A stretch of DNA of 64,000 nt from an uncultured Lachnospiraceae bacterium (GCA_902779305.1 CACZBD010000012.1:1-64000); one strand, 5' to 3'. Shown: positions 50,435 to 59,459, counted from the stretch's first letter. Numbers and translations are program-made. The notes: a model not told the origin generated them from the letters alone.

Positions 50435-52933
50435 ATGAAAAAGGAACTTGTGCAAAAATCACGGCAGCAGACCGGTGTCACGGATCAGATCAGACCGGTC
50501 ATCAGGATCTCTGTCAGGGAACTTGTGGAATTCATCCTTAGGACCGGAGATATCGACAACCGCCACAGGGGGAGCAGCGATCCGCTATCGGCGATGCTTG
50601 AAGGCGCCAAGCTGCACCGGATGATCCAGAAGCAGATGGGGCCGGACTATCATCCGGAAATGCTCATGCGCTTTTGCTACCCGCAGAGTGACTATGACAT
50701 CCTGATCGAAGGACGCGCGGACGGGGTGATCTTTACGGAAGCAGAGTCCCTGACGCCTGCCGTGATCGATGAGATCAAGTCGACGCACAGGGAACCGGAA
50801 AAGATCGGAAAGCCCGATGAGGTGCATCTGGCGCAGGCCAAGGTGTATGCCTATATTTTCGCGCAGCAGACAGATCGCAAAGAGATCGGCGTGCGCATTA
50901 CCTATGCCAATGTGGATACGCGGGAACTGAAATATTTTCACGAAACCTACACGTTTAAAGAGATCGAGAAATGGTTTCTGAAACTGATGCAGGATTATGT
51001 CCGCTGGTCGGACTTTGTTTTTTCATGGGAACAGGAACGGAACCGGTCGATCAAAGCGCTGGAATTTCCGTTTGAATACAGAGTGGGACAGAAGGAACTT
51101 GCGGCGGGTGTTTACCGGACGATCTATCTTGGAAAGCGGCTGTTCGTGGAGGCTCCAACGGGTGTCGGCAAGACGGTATCCACGGTGTTTCCGACGGTCA
51201 AAGCCATGGGGGAGGGGCTCGTCGACAAGATCTTTTATCTGACGGCCAAGACCATTACCAGAACCGTTGCACTGGACTGTTTTAACACCTTAAGAGACGG
51301 CGGATTAAAGATCAAGACCGTCGTGATCACAGCCAAGGAAAAGATCTGCCCCTTAAGCGAATGTACCTGTAATCCGGACGCCTGTCCAAGGGCGAAAGGC
51401 CATTTTGACAGGATCAATGATGCGATGTATGACCTGTTAAGTTCCACGGACTCTTTTGACAGGGAGACCGTGGAAGAGTATGCCGCAAAACATGAGGTCT
51501 GCCCGTTCGAGATGAGCCTGGACATGTCGCTTTTTTCAGATGGCGTGATCTGTGATTACAACTATGTTTTCGATCCCAATGTCTATCTGCGCAGGTTCTT
51601 TGCGGAGGGAGTCGACAGACAGTATGCGTTCCTGATCGACGAGGCGCATAACCTGGTCGAACGCGGTATGGAGATGTATTCGGCCGTGCTCATCAAGGAA
51701 CAGGTCCTTGAGGTGCTTGGCATTGTAAAGGAACAGGACAAGAAACTCGCAAGAGGCCTGAACAACACCAACAAGCAGCTGCTCGCGTTAAAGCGGGACT
51801 GTGAGGAATTTCTGGTGCCGGATTTCATTTCCGCGCTGCTTGTTTCCCTGACGCGTCTGCAGGGGCTGCTGGAGAGTTATCTCGAGGACGAGGAACCGGT
51901 CAGAAAGACAAAGACAACGCAACTTGCGCTGCCGGTTACGGCGGGAGAGAAGAACCGGGACAGGGAAAAAGTGCTGGACCTTTATTTTCAGGTCAGGCAT
52001 TTTATGAATATGTATGAAAATATGGGCGAAGACGATTACGTGACCTATTGCGAGCATCTGCGCGACGGGCGGTTCATGGTAAAACTTCTGTGCATCGATC
52101 CTTCTGCTTCGCTTCGAAAGTGCCTGGACAAGGGACGCTCGACGGTGTTCTTTTCGGCAACGCTCTTACCGATCCAATATTACCAAAACATGCTTTCCGG
52201 GGATGTCAACGATTATACGATCTATGCGCAGTCGGTCTTTGATCCGAAAAAGCGGGGGCTGTTCATCGCAAATGATGTCAGCAGCAAATACAGCCGCCGC
52301 ACGAAACAGGAATATGACAGCATTGCCAAATATATCTTAAGGATCACTTCCGCCAAAAAGGGAAACTACATGGTTTTTTTCCCTTCGCACGCCTTTCTGA
52401 ATGAGGTGTATACGGCTTTTATGGCGGACTACTATGATGAGGAGACGCAGGAAGTCCTGATGCAGAAGAACACCATGAGCGAGGAGGAGCGGGAAGCGTT
52501 TCTTGACCGGTTCACGGTGGAAAACAGTGACAAAACGCTGATCGGATTCTGCGCGATCGGCGGGATCTTTGCGGAAGGGATCGATCTGAAGCACGACAGC
52601 CTGATCGGCGCGATCATTGTTGGCACCGGGCTTCCGATGGTGACCAACGAGCGGCAGCTTCTCAGGGAACGCTATGATCTTAGGGACTGGGACGGCTTCG
52701 ATTACGCATATCGTTATCCCGGCATGAACAAGGTCATGCAGGCGGCGGGCCGTGTGATCCGTACCGTTTCCGACATCGGGATCGTCGCGCTTCTGGACGA
52801 GAGGTTCCTGACGGGCTCCTACCGCCTGCTTTTTCCGCGCGAATGGAAGAACTACGAAACCGTCAACCTGCAAACTGTCGACGACCAGGTACGGGGTTTT
52901 TGGGAGGTCGTCACCATCGGCGAAGCCGATTAA
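50435..52933 (+). CDS. DinG/XPD-type Fe-S helicase with N-terminal PD-(D/E)XK nuclease-like domain
   Basis: An 832-residue superfamily 2 helicase. Residues ~20-190 look like a RecB/Cas4-type PD-(D/E)XK domain: DILIEGRADGVIF, VIDEIKSTH, and a QAKVYAYIF helix matching the Q-x-x-x-Y motif. The helicase has Walker A APTGVGKTVS (~residue 240), a cysteine cluster likely binding 4Fe-4S (CPLSECTCNPDACPRAKGH and a later CPFEM), the FLIDEAHNLVERG DEAH box, and motif VI MQAAGRVIRT. Such fusions are thought to act in DNA repair or replication restart. The ribosome binding site is weak and the gene is 6 bp from the MATE gene. Confidence 0.85.
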   Translation: MKKELVQKSRQQTGVTDQIRPVIRISVRELVEFILRTGDIDNRHRGSSDPLSAMLEGAKLHRMIQKQMGPDYHPEMLMRFCYPQSDYDILIEGRADGVIFTEAESLTPAVIDEIKSTHREPEKIGKPDEVHLAQAKVYAYIFAQQTDRKEIGVRITYANVDTRELKYFHETYTFKEIEKWFLKLMQDYVRWSDFVFSWEQERNRSIKALEFPFEYRVGQKELAAGVYRTIYLGKRLFVEAPTGVGKTVSTVFPTVKAMGEGLVDKIFYLTAKTITRTVALDCFNTLRDGGLKIKTVVITAKEKICPLSECTCNPDACPRAKGHFDRINDAMYDLLSSTDSFDRETVEEYAAKHEVCPFEMSLDMSLFSDGVICDYNYVFDPNVYLRRFFAEGVDRQYAFLIDEAHNLVERGMEMYSAVLIKEQVLEVLGIVKEQDKKLARGLNNTNKQLLALKRDCEEFLVPDFISALLVSLTRLQGLLESYLEDEEPVRKTKTTQLALPVTAGEKNRDREKVLDLYFQVRHFMNMYENMGEDDYVTYCEHLRDGRFMVKLLCIDPSASLRKCLDKGRSTVFFSATLLPIQYYQNMLSGDVNDYTIYAQSVFDPKKRGLFIANDVSSKYSRRTKQEYDSIAKYILRITSAKKGNYMVFFPSHAFLNEVYTAFMADYYDEETQEVLMQKNTMSEEEREAFLDRFTVENSDKTLIGFCAIGGIFAEGIDLKHDSLIGAIIVGTGLPMVTNERQLLRERYDLRDWDGFDYAYRYPGMNKVMQAAGRVIRTVSDIGIVALLDERFLTGSYRLLFPREWKNYETVNLQTVDDQVRGFWEVVTIGEAD

Positions 52934-52938
52934 AATTG

Positions 52939-52961
52939 TGACGACCGAACTGCCACCGAAC
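52939..52961 (+). repeat. 23-bp direct repeat, left copy
   Basis: Identical at all 23 positions to 53058-53080. It begins TGACGACCGAAC and contains CCGAAC twice. The two copies bracket the hairpin cluster. Confidence 0.95.
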
Positions 52962-53043
52962 GAAGTTCGGAGGCGTTACCTTATTAACATTTGTGCGGTT
53001 CCTGAGGATCAGGAACCGTGCCCGGTAAGCACGAAGTGCTTAC
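52948..53043 (+). other. Cluster of three hairpins with 3-nt GRA loops (candidate RNA element)
   Basis: Three perfect stem-loops lie in tandem. H1 is CCGAAC-GAA-GTTCGG (52956-52970), with outer GCC/GGC and AAC/GTT pairing. H2 is CGGTTCCTGA-GGA-TCAGGAACCG (52996-53018). H3 is GTAAGCAC-GAA-GTGCTTAC (53025-53043). All have 3-nt loops of the form G-R-A. None is followed by a T run, so they are not terminators. The left arm of H2 can also pair with AGGAACCGT (53104-53112), which contains the Shine-Dalgarno sequence of the next gene. No known riboswitch or ncRNA class was recognised. Confidence 0.7.
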
Positions 53044-53057
53044 AGAATGGCAGCATT

Positions 53058-53080
53058 TGACGACCGAACTGCCACCGAAC
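53058..53080 (+). repeat. 23-bp direct repeat, right copy
   Basis: Exact copy of 52939-52961. Here the last bases form a different small hairpin, AACTG...CAGTT (53068-53085). Confidence 0.95.
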
Positions 53081-53114
53081 AGTTACATTTAACCATTTTA
53101 CAGAGGAACCGTTC

Positions 53115-55430
53115 ATGACGCTCAACGAATTCACCCAACTGATCAAATGGCTTTTGACCTGCTTTTTTATCGCGCTTCTGATGCGGCCTTATCTTCGCGT
53201 GAAGAATCTGAAGTTCTTAGACGGCGGGTTTTTCCTAAGTCTCGGGCTTGGTCTCGCGCTGTCCTTTTTCTTATCCTGGATCTTTTCCGCAACGCTGAAC
53301 CTTCCGTTTGATGAACGTTTTCAGGCGGTACCGATCTTTCTTGGACTGGTTCCTTTGTATGGAAAGCTCAGGGATCATTACAGGGCCGGCTTTGAAAAGA
53401 GAAAACGGGGGCAGACGGACGACGATTTTAAACAATGGCGCGCAGGACTTCTGAAAAAAGAAGAAGCAGGGCATAAGAACAATCCGCTGAAACAGATCAT
53501 TGGCGCCTTTTACAGCCCGCAGTGGAAAAACTTCCTGACCGGGTTCGGCGTTTTTGCGCTGCTGTTTATATTGACCGTATGGGTCAGGGGTTATAAGATC
53601 GGAGTCGAATGCACGACGGAGCAGTACATGGACTTCGGTTTCGTGCAGGCGATCTTCAGACAGAAGAGCGCGGTTCCGGAAGACATCTGGTTCAGCGGTA
53701 ATCCGCTCAATTATTACTATCTCGGACAGGCCTGCACGGCATACCTTTGCAGACTCAGCCGGGTCCTTCCGGACTTTGGGTACACCTTTATGCTCGCAAC
53801 GGTCTATGCTTCCTGCATCGGCATGGTCTTTTCGATCGTGCAGGGATTCCTTTCCGCGATCCTTGGCAGAACAACGAGATCCGTGTTGACCGGATCGGTC
53901 ACAGCATCCCTTGCGGCAGCTTTTTCCGGGAACGGACACTACCTTTTGCATGGGATCATCCTGCCGTTTGTGGGAAAGATCACCGGGCAGGATCTGCGCT
54001 ACAGGCCGGAGGGGTATTTCTTCCCGGATTCCACGGTCTATGTCGGCAACTGGCCGGATCTTGCGGATAAAGGGAAAAATGAGTTCCTGGCGTATTCCGT
54101 GATCCTGGGCGACCTGCATGCGCATTATGTAAACCAATTGTTTGTTCTCCCGCTCCTGGTCTTTGCGCTTGACTATGCGCTGGATCCGGAGAAAAAAACC
54201 TTTGCGGCAAGACTTCTGGATGTCCGCTATTTTCTGATCGCCACGCTGCTCGCCATCTTCATGGGCGCAAACTACTGGGATTTTCCGATCTACTATGTGG
54301 TGTGCGGCGCGCTGATCCTGTTCCATGACATTGCGCTTTATTCTCCCGGGAAAGTCACCTGCAAGTCGGAAGAAACCGTACACAGCGCCAGCATTGCGGT
54401 GAAGCGTCTGAAAAAGGAAGAGCCGGCAAACGGATCCGGAGACAAAGAAAATATCGTTCTGCCGCTCTGGCGGATCGTTGCGGAAGTGCTTGGAAAGGGT
54501 GTCCTGATCTTTGGCGTTGCCAAATTGCTGATCCAGCCGTTTGAGCGGCAGTTTGTCAAGATGGCTTCGGAGATCTGCCTGGCCCACGCTCATACGCAGT
54601 TCTATAAATTCGTGGTATTATGGGGCATTCCGATCACGATCTCTGCAGCGCTTTTTATACAACTGATGCGGGGAGACCTGAAAAAGCAGTTTCCGCTCGG
54701 CAGACTTGCGATCATCTGTCTGATCCTTTGCGCGACCGGTCTGACGCTGGTTCCGGAAGCGATCTTTATCAGGGATATCTACGGGGACGAATTTGCCCGT
54801 TTCAATACGATGTTCAAGCTGACCTATCAGGCGTTTCTGCTGTTTTCGATCATCACAGGGATCGCCGTCGGCATCTGGCTGCAGCGCAGGAAACTTTCGT
54901 TCGCGCTTCCTGCGATCGTTGTCACGGCGCTTTTATCGACCTATCTGTTTACGGCGATCCATCAGTTCATGGGGAACGTGCTGATCCCTTCCAACAGAGA
55001 AGGCGCCAATGTCTGTGATTTTCTCTTAAAAGATGCAGACCTGTCAGCGGAGATGACCGCGATCCATCTGCTCAGGGAAGATCCGAGAAGGGTTGTGCAC
55101 ATCCTCGAAGCCGGTGGCGAGAGCTATACGCCGGATGACAAGTTGTCGGTATTTTCCGGCGCCTGTACCTATGTGGGCTGGAGCGTTCATGAGTGGATGT
55201 GGCGTTCGTCTTATAACATCATCGGGCCCAGGATGGATGAAACTTCACGGTTCTATCAGGGCGGAGACAAGCGGTTCTGCGAGAATTTTGTCAAGGACCA
55301 TGAGATCGATTACATCTTCGCAGGCCCGCAGGAATACGGACAGTACGCGGTGGATTTAAGCGGGTTTGAAGACCTTTGTGATGTGGTCTTTTGTGATGAG
55401 AACGGATACGCGCTGTACAAGGTCAGGTGA
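53115..55430 (+). CDS. DUF2298 (YYY-motif) polytopic membrane protein
   Basis: A 771-residue membrane protein with some 14 hydrophobic segments. It carries the motif that names the family, NPLNYYYLGQACTAYL (~residues 196-211), preceded by YMDFGFVQAIFRQKSAVPEDIWFSG. Other landmarks are NWPDLADKGKNEF, LGDLHAHYVNQLF, and ARFNTMFKLTYQAFLLFSI. DUF2298 proteins resemble GT-C glycosyltransferases, where the DxH-like GDLHAH loop may be catalytic; the function is unproven. The GAGGAA ribosome binding site can pair with a hairpin arm in the leader. The next gene encodes a secreted tandem hydrolase, suggesting an envelope role. Confidence 0.85.
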   Translation: MTLNEFTQLIKWLLTCFFIALLMRPYLRVKNLKFLDGGFFLSLGLGLALSFFLSWIFSATLNLPFDERFQAVPIFLGLVPLYGKLRDHYRAGFEKRKRGQTDDDFKQWRAGLLKKEEAGHKNNPLKQIIGAFYSPQWKNFLTGFGVFALLFILTVWVRGYKIGVECTTEQYMDFGFVQAIFRQKSAVPEDIWFSGNPLNYYYLGQACTAYLCRLSRVLPDFGYTFMLATVYASCIGMVFSIVQGFLSAILGRTTRSVLTGSVTASLAAAFSGNGHYLLHGIILPFVGKITGQDLRYRPEGYFFPDSTVYVGNWPDLADKGKNEFLAYSVILGDLHAHYVNQLFVLPLLVFALDYALDPEKKTFAARLLDVRYFLIATLLAIFMGANYWDFPIYYVVCGALILFHDIALYSPGKVTCKSEETVHSASIAVKRLKKEEPANGSGDKENIVLPLWRIVAEVLGKGVLIFGVAKLLIQPFERQFVKMASEICLAHAHTQFYKFVVLWGIPITISAALFIQLMRGDLKKQFPLGRLAIICLILCATGLTLVPEAIFIRDIYGDEFARFNTMFKLTYQAFLLFSIITGIAVGIWLQRRKLSFALPAIVVTALLSTYLFTAIHQFMGNVLIPSNREGANVCDFLLKDADLSAEMTAIHLLREDPRRVVHILEAGGESYTPDDKLSVFSGACTYVGWSVHEWMWRSSYNIIGPRMDETSRFYQGGDKRFCENFVKDHEIDYIFAGPQEYGQYAVDLSGFEDLCDVVFCDENGYALYKVR

Positions 55431-55480
55431 GTCCGAAACGGACCGGGATGCAGTGATCCTACATTGTATGGTCCGTCAAC

Positions 55481-55509
55481 TTGCACAGTCCGTCAAAATC
55501 GGGTATACT
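55481..55509 (+). promoter_or_regulatory. Promoter of tandem-SGNH gene with flanking repeats
   Basis: TTGCAC (55481-55486), 17 nt, TATACT (55504-55509). GTCCGTCAA is repeated at 55471-55479 and 55489-55497, around the -35 box. The ~104-nt leader contains GTGAACGC/GCGTTCAC arms (55511-55518, 55552-55559) and a repeated ATATGATCT (55530-55538, 55565-55573). Confidence 0.65.
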
Positions 55510-55619
55510 CGTGAACGCCATCAGTTGACATATGATCTTTGTTTTCCGCGAGCGTTCACTCGTTATATGATCTACTGTACGGCAGTGATACACGTTAATG
55601 AGCATATAAATTGTAAGAT

Positions 55620-57611
55620 ATGGAAAACAAACCGAAAAAAGTGTTCTGGAAGTGGGCGATCGGCATCGGCGCCGTTTTGGCAATTCTCGGAACCGTATGT
55701 ATCTGGAAACTGAATAACAGGGAGCCGAAGGTGCACCCGGAAGAAGATAAGGAACTCATCATTGAGGTAAAGGATGAGGAAGAGGAGCAGAAGGCAGGGC
55801 TTGAAAACGCGAGCATGCAGACCTCGGAAGCGGATCCTTATCACGGACCGGTCGCGCCGCTTTGCGTCTATGACAGACAGGAACTGCCCAGGATCGTCTG
55901 CTGGGGAGATTCTCTGACGGAAGAAAGCGGCTATTCCTATCCGGAGGTGCTGAAGAGCCTGACGGATGCCAAGGTCATCAACTACGGCCTGCACAATGAC
56001 AGTACGCGTGCCATCGCAGTCCGTGCCGGCGCGGTTTCGTTAAAAGCCGGTGCTTTCGTGATCCCGGAGGATCAGACGCCCGTTCCGCTGACGGTTACCT
56101 TATCCGGCGGCAAGCAATCCCAGATCCTTTCCAACGGGTCGGTCGGCGTGAACCCCTGTATGATCGGCGGGGTACGCGGATATCTGGCTCTTGGTGACGG
56201 CGGACTTACTTTTTTCAGAAGCGATCCGGGACTTCCGGTTTCGATCGCGGACGGAACGCCCGTCATTACGCAGGGCGCTTTAAATAAAAATAAAGAGGAT
56301 GTCGTCATTCTCTTCTCCGGTGCAAATGACGGACTGGATAAGGAAAAGGCGGAAGGCCTGATCGAGCAGCAGCAGATGATCCTTGATCATCTGGGTTCTT
56401 CGCAGTATATCGTCATCAGTCTGACTTATGCGGATGTGATGGAAGACGTGCCTGCGATCAACGCCAAAATGAAGGCGGCTTACGGAGAGCATTTTCTTGA
56501 TTTTTACGACTATATGATCCGTTACGGCCTGGAAGATGCCGGGATCGAGCCGACGGATGAAGATAAAAAAGACATGGAAGAGCAGCGGATCCCGTCCTCG
56601 CTTCTTGCAGACCATGTGCACGGGACGGAAGAATACTATAAGCTTCTGGCGGAACAGGTTTTCAGAAAGCTGATGTTTTTGGGCTACCTGCCGCTGCATG
56701 AAGATTACAGACAGGATATTGCGCATAATCCGCGTGTCGTCTTCTGGGGAGATTCGATCACCGAGTGCACGAACGGGGGCGATGTGACTTTCCCGAATGT
56801 CGTGAAGGAACTGGCCGCGGAAGACGGCATCACGATCGATGTGAAGAACTACGGTGTCTATGCGGAAAAGAGCAGCCTGATCGCGGCGAGGGCCGGCGGA
56901 AATCCGATGCGGCTCAACAAGACCGTTACGATCCCTGCGGACCTGACGCCTGTTGAGGTGGAACCGGTCAGCGATATGTTCGGCTGGGAAATGCTGCTGG
57001 TATTCGGCGGCGATCCGGAGCGGTCTGCAAGAGCGGAATTTAACAGGGACAATTCCATCAATCCGTGCGTGATCGCGGGTGTGGAAGGCAATCTCAGCAT
57101 GGATGCTAAGGAGAATAAACGCTACTTTACGAGACTGAAACCGGGCGAGGAAGTCGTTGCCAGAGAGGGCGAACAGATCCGCTTCTGGGCGATGCGGGAT
57201 AAGCGCAAGGATGACATCCTCGTGATCTGGAGCGGGACGAATGACGAACTGACGCCGGAAAAATGTCCGGAAACGTTTAAATATATCCACTCGATCATTG
57301 ATTTTACCGGAACGGACCGGTATATCGTCATCAACATGCAAAAGATCGAGGAAATGCCGCAGATCGACGAGATCAACGAGCTGTTTGCCAAGGAATTCGG
57401 CGAACACTGTCTGGATATTTATTCGTATCTGCTCAATGATGCGATGGATGAGGCGGGCTTGACACCGACCGAGGAAGATAAAGAAATGCTGAAGGAACGC
57501 CGGATGCCCATGAGCATCCGGAGCGATATGGCGGGACATTTCAACGAGGCCGGTTATACGATGATCGGACATGAGATCTACAGGAAACTGCGTTCGCTCG
57601 GATATCTCTGA
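55620..57611 (+). CDS. Secreted or anchored protein with two tandem SGNH hydrolase domains
   Basis: A 663-residue protein with an N-terminal membrane anchor (residues ~10-28) and an acidic linker. Two homologous SGNH/GDSL domains follow. Domain 1 has WGDSLTEES, SGANDG and LADHVHGTEEYY. Domain 2 has WGDSITECT, SGTNDE and SDMAGHFNEAGY. Both keep the Ser, Gly, Asn and Asp-His blocks, so both may be active esterases. Each has the same strand-rich insert between blocks I and III, with a shared (I/V)NPC(V/M)I-G-V-G core, showing an internal duplication of ~330 residues. Likely deacylates cell-wall or capsular polymer, perhaps opposing the MBOAT pair at 6-8.9 kb. No Shine-Dalgarno sequence is visible. 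Confidence 0.8.
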   Translation: MENKPKKVFWKWAIGIGAVLAILGTVCIWKLNNREPKVHPEEDKELIIEVKDEEEEQKAGLENASMQTSEADPYHGPVAPLCVYDRQELPRIVCWGDSLTEESGYSYPEVLKSLTDAKVINYGLHNDSTRAIAVRAGAVSLKAGAFVIPEDQTPVPLTVTLSGGKQSQILSNGSVGVNPCMIGGVRGYLALGDGGLTFFRSDPGLPVSIADGTPVITQGALNKNKEDVVILFSGANDGLDKEKAEGLIEQQQMILDHLGSSQYIVISLTYADVMEDVPAINAKMKAAYGEHFLDFYDYMIRYGLEDAGIEPTDEDKKDMEEQRIPSSLLADHVHGTEEYYKLLAEQVFRKLMFLGYLPLHEDYRQDIAHNPRVVFWGDSITECTNGGDVTFPNVVKELAAEDGITIDVKNYGVYAEKSSLIAARAGGNPMRLNKTVTIPADLTPVEVEPVSDMFGWEMLLVFGGDPERSARAEFNRDNSINPCVIAGVEGNLSMDAKENKRYFTRLKPGEEVVAREGEQIRFWAMRDKRKDDILVIWSGTNDELTPEKCPETFKYIHSIIDFTGTDRYIVINMQKIEEMPQIDEINELFAKEFGEHCLDIYSYLLNDAMDEAGLTPTEEDKEMLKERRMPMSIRSDMAGHFNEAGYTMIGHEIYRKLRSLGYL

Positions 57612-57681
57612 TCATTACAAAAAAGTTATGAAATCTTTAGATTTTACCTTGCCCCCATCTCTTCCTTGTGCGAAGGAACTG

Positions 57682-57690
57682 TGTTAAAAT
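57682..57690 (+). promoter_or_regulatory. Extended -10 promoter of lipid kinase gene
   Basis: TG (57682-57683), one base, TAAAAT (57685-57690). A TTCCTT/AAGGAA dyad (57662-57678) lies just upstream. GGAGAGG precedes the ATG at 57713. Confidence 0.5.
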
Positions 57691-57712
57691 GGTCATTGGA
57701 GAGGTATAGACT

Positions 57713-58627
57713 ATGTATCATTTTATTGTGAACCCTGCTTCTTCAAGCGGAAGAGGCGCGATCCTTTGGAAAGAGATCGAAAAGAAACTGATTTCCGGAA
57801 AGATCCTATACCTGCTTTACATGACGGGAGGGGACGGAGATGCCAGAAGATTTGCGGCCGATATCACGAAGTCGGAGGACGAAGTGACGATCGTCGTTTG
57901 CGGCGGTGACGGCACGATGAACGAGGTGATCAACGGGATCCGTGATCTCAGTCTTGTTACACTCGGCTGCATTCCCATCGGTTCGAGCAACGATCTGATC
58001 AGGGATCTGGGTTTTCCGAAAGACCCCGGCAAAATGCTGGAAGTCATTTTGAATCCGAACCGGATCGTTCCGATGGATATCGGGAAACTGACCTGCGGAG
58101 GGAAAACAACACGTTTCGCGGTCAGCATGGGGATTGGATTTGATGCTGCGATCTGTCATGAGGCACTGCACTCGAAGATCAAGGATGTTCTGAACAAATT
58201 GCGGATCGGCAAACTGACCTATCTGGGCATCGCGCTCAAGCAGCTTGCGAGCGCGAAGAAGAATGCCGCGATCGTGACTTTGGATGACGGGCAGCAGATC
58301 TTTGTGGACAGGCTGCTGTTTGTGACTTCGATGGTGCACCGCTATGAAGGCGGCGGATTCAAGTTCTGTCCGGATGCGGATTATTCGGACGGCATTCTGG
58401 ATGTGCTCGTGGTCGGGAATCTGACCAAGATGAAGGTCCTCAGGGTCCTGCCGACGGCGTTAAAAGGAAATCATGTCAGATTTGACGGACTGAATGTATA
58501 CAGAGCGAAGAAAGTCACGGTCAAGACACACGATCCGATGGCGGTTCATGTGGACGGAGAGTCTGCAGGGATCCATTCGGAGGTTGTTGTGGAACAGGAA
58601 GAAAAACAGGTGAGGATGATCATATGA
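57713..58627 (+). CDS. Diacylglycerol kinase-like lipid kinase (DagK/YegS family)
   Basis: A 304-residue soluble lipid kinase. The nucleotide-binding motif is VVCGGDGTMNEVINGI (~residues 61-76), preceded by FIVNPASSSGRGA at the N-terminus. It is followed by GCIPIGSSNDLIRDL and a beta-sandwich domain with SMGIGFDAAICHEA and DPMAVHVDGESAG. It phosphorylates diacylglycerol or a related lipid, recycling lipid from phosphoglycerol polymers. The C-terminus overlaps the next gene by 4 bp. Confidence 0.92.
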   Translation: MYHFIVNPASSSGRGAILWKEIEKKLISGKILYLLYMTGGDGDARRFAADITKSEDEVTIVVCGGDGTMNEVINGIRDLSLVTLGCIPIGSSNDLIRDLGFPKDPGKMLEVILNPNRIVPMDIGKLTCGGKTTRFAVSMGIGFDAAICHEALHSKIKDVLNKLRIGKLTYLGIALKQLASAKKNAAIVTLDDGQQIFVDRLLFVTSMVHRYEGGGFKFCPDADYSDGILDVLVVGNLTKMKVLRVLPTALKGNHVRFDGLNVYRAKKVTVKTHDPMAVHVDGESAGIHSEVVVEQEEKQVRMII

Positions 58628-59400
58628 TACTGATGATGACGCAGACAATGACGGAATCGATGGGCGCATATTACAGCGGTATTAACGGACTGATGCGCTA
58701 CGGCTTTCGCGGCCTTGACTGGACCTATATCCTGGTGCTGATCGGCATGGTATTTTCCATGATCGCAAGCGCGGGTGTGAAATCCTCTTTCAAAAAGTTT
58801 GCGAGAGTTGCCAACCGCGCGGGACTGACCGGCGCTGAGACGGCGGCAAGGATCTTAAAAGCAAAAGGTGTCTATGATGTGACCGTTCAGCCGATCAGAG
58901 GAGAGCTGACGGATAATTTCAATCCCAGGACCAAGATCGTGAGCCTCTCGGAAGTCGTTTACAATTCCACTTCCGTTGCGGCGCTCGGTGTTGCCGCGCA
59001 TGAGTGCGGTCACGCGATGCAGTACAATGAAGGTTATTTTCCGCTCAAAGTCAGAGCTGCGATCCTGCCTGTTGCAAACTTCGGATCGAAATTCGGCTTC
59101 CCGATCATTCTGCTCGGGCTCTTTATCTCGTTCTTCAGACCGCTGATCCCGTTCGGGATCATCCTGTTTGCGTTCGGGATGCTCTTCCAGCTTGCCACAC
59201 TCCCCGTGGAGTTTGATGCGAGCAGAAGAGCGCTTGCAACGCTGGATGAAATGCAGCTGATGGCGCCGGATGAAGTGGCCGGTGCAAGAAAGGTTTTGAA
59301 AAGCGCGGCTTTAACTTATGTGGCAAGCGCAGCCGCCGCGATCTTACAGGTACTCCGCCTGGTGCTGATCTTTGGCGGCGGAGGCAGAAGGAGAAGCTGA
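58624..59400 (+). CDS. YugP-family neutral zinc metallopeptidase (membrane)
   Basis: A 258-residue membrane protein with three or four helices and a zinc-binding HEXXH-like site in VAAHECGHAMQYNEG (~residues 120-134). The family continuation VEFDASRRALATL supplies the third ligand region. Members are widespread in Firmicutes; substrates are unknown. The start overlaps the lipid kinase stop (ATGA), so they are co-translated. Confidence 0.9.
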   Translation: MILMMTQTMTESMGAYYSGINGLMRYGFRGLDWTYILVLIGMVFSMIASAGVKSSFKKFARVANRAGLTGAETAARILKAKGVYDVTVQPIRGELTDNFNPRTKIVSLSEVVYNSTSVAALGVAAHECGHAMQYNEGYFPLKVRAAILPVANFGSKFGFPIILLGLFISFFRPLIPFGIILFAFGMLFQLATLPVEFDASRRALATLDEMQLMAPDEVAGARKVLKSAALTYVASAAAAILQVLRLVLIFGGGGRRRS

Positions 59401-59459
59401 TGGTCCCTTGGGGACGGGGTTAGTGGTCCATAAATCAGACGCACTCCGGGAGAACACAT

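Noticed and set aside
53271-54593. 440-codon open frame antisense to the DUF2298 gene
   Set aside because: Same reason: it is a composition-driven shadow of a gene with clear family motifs.
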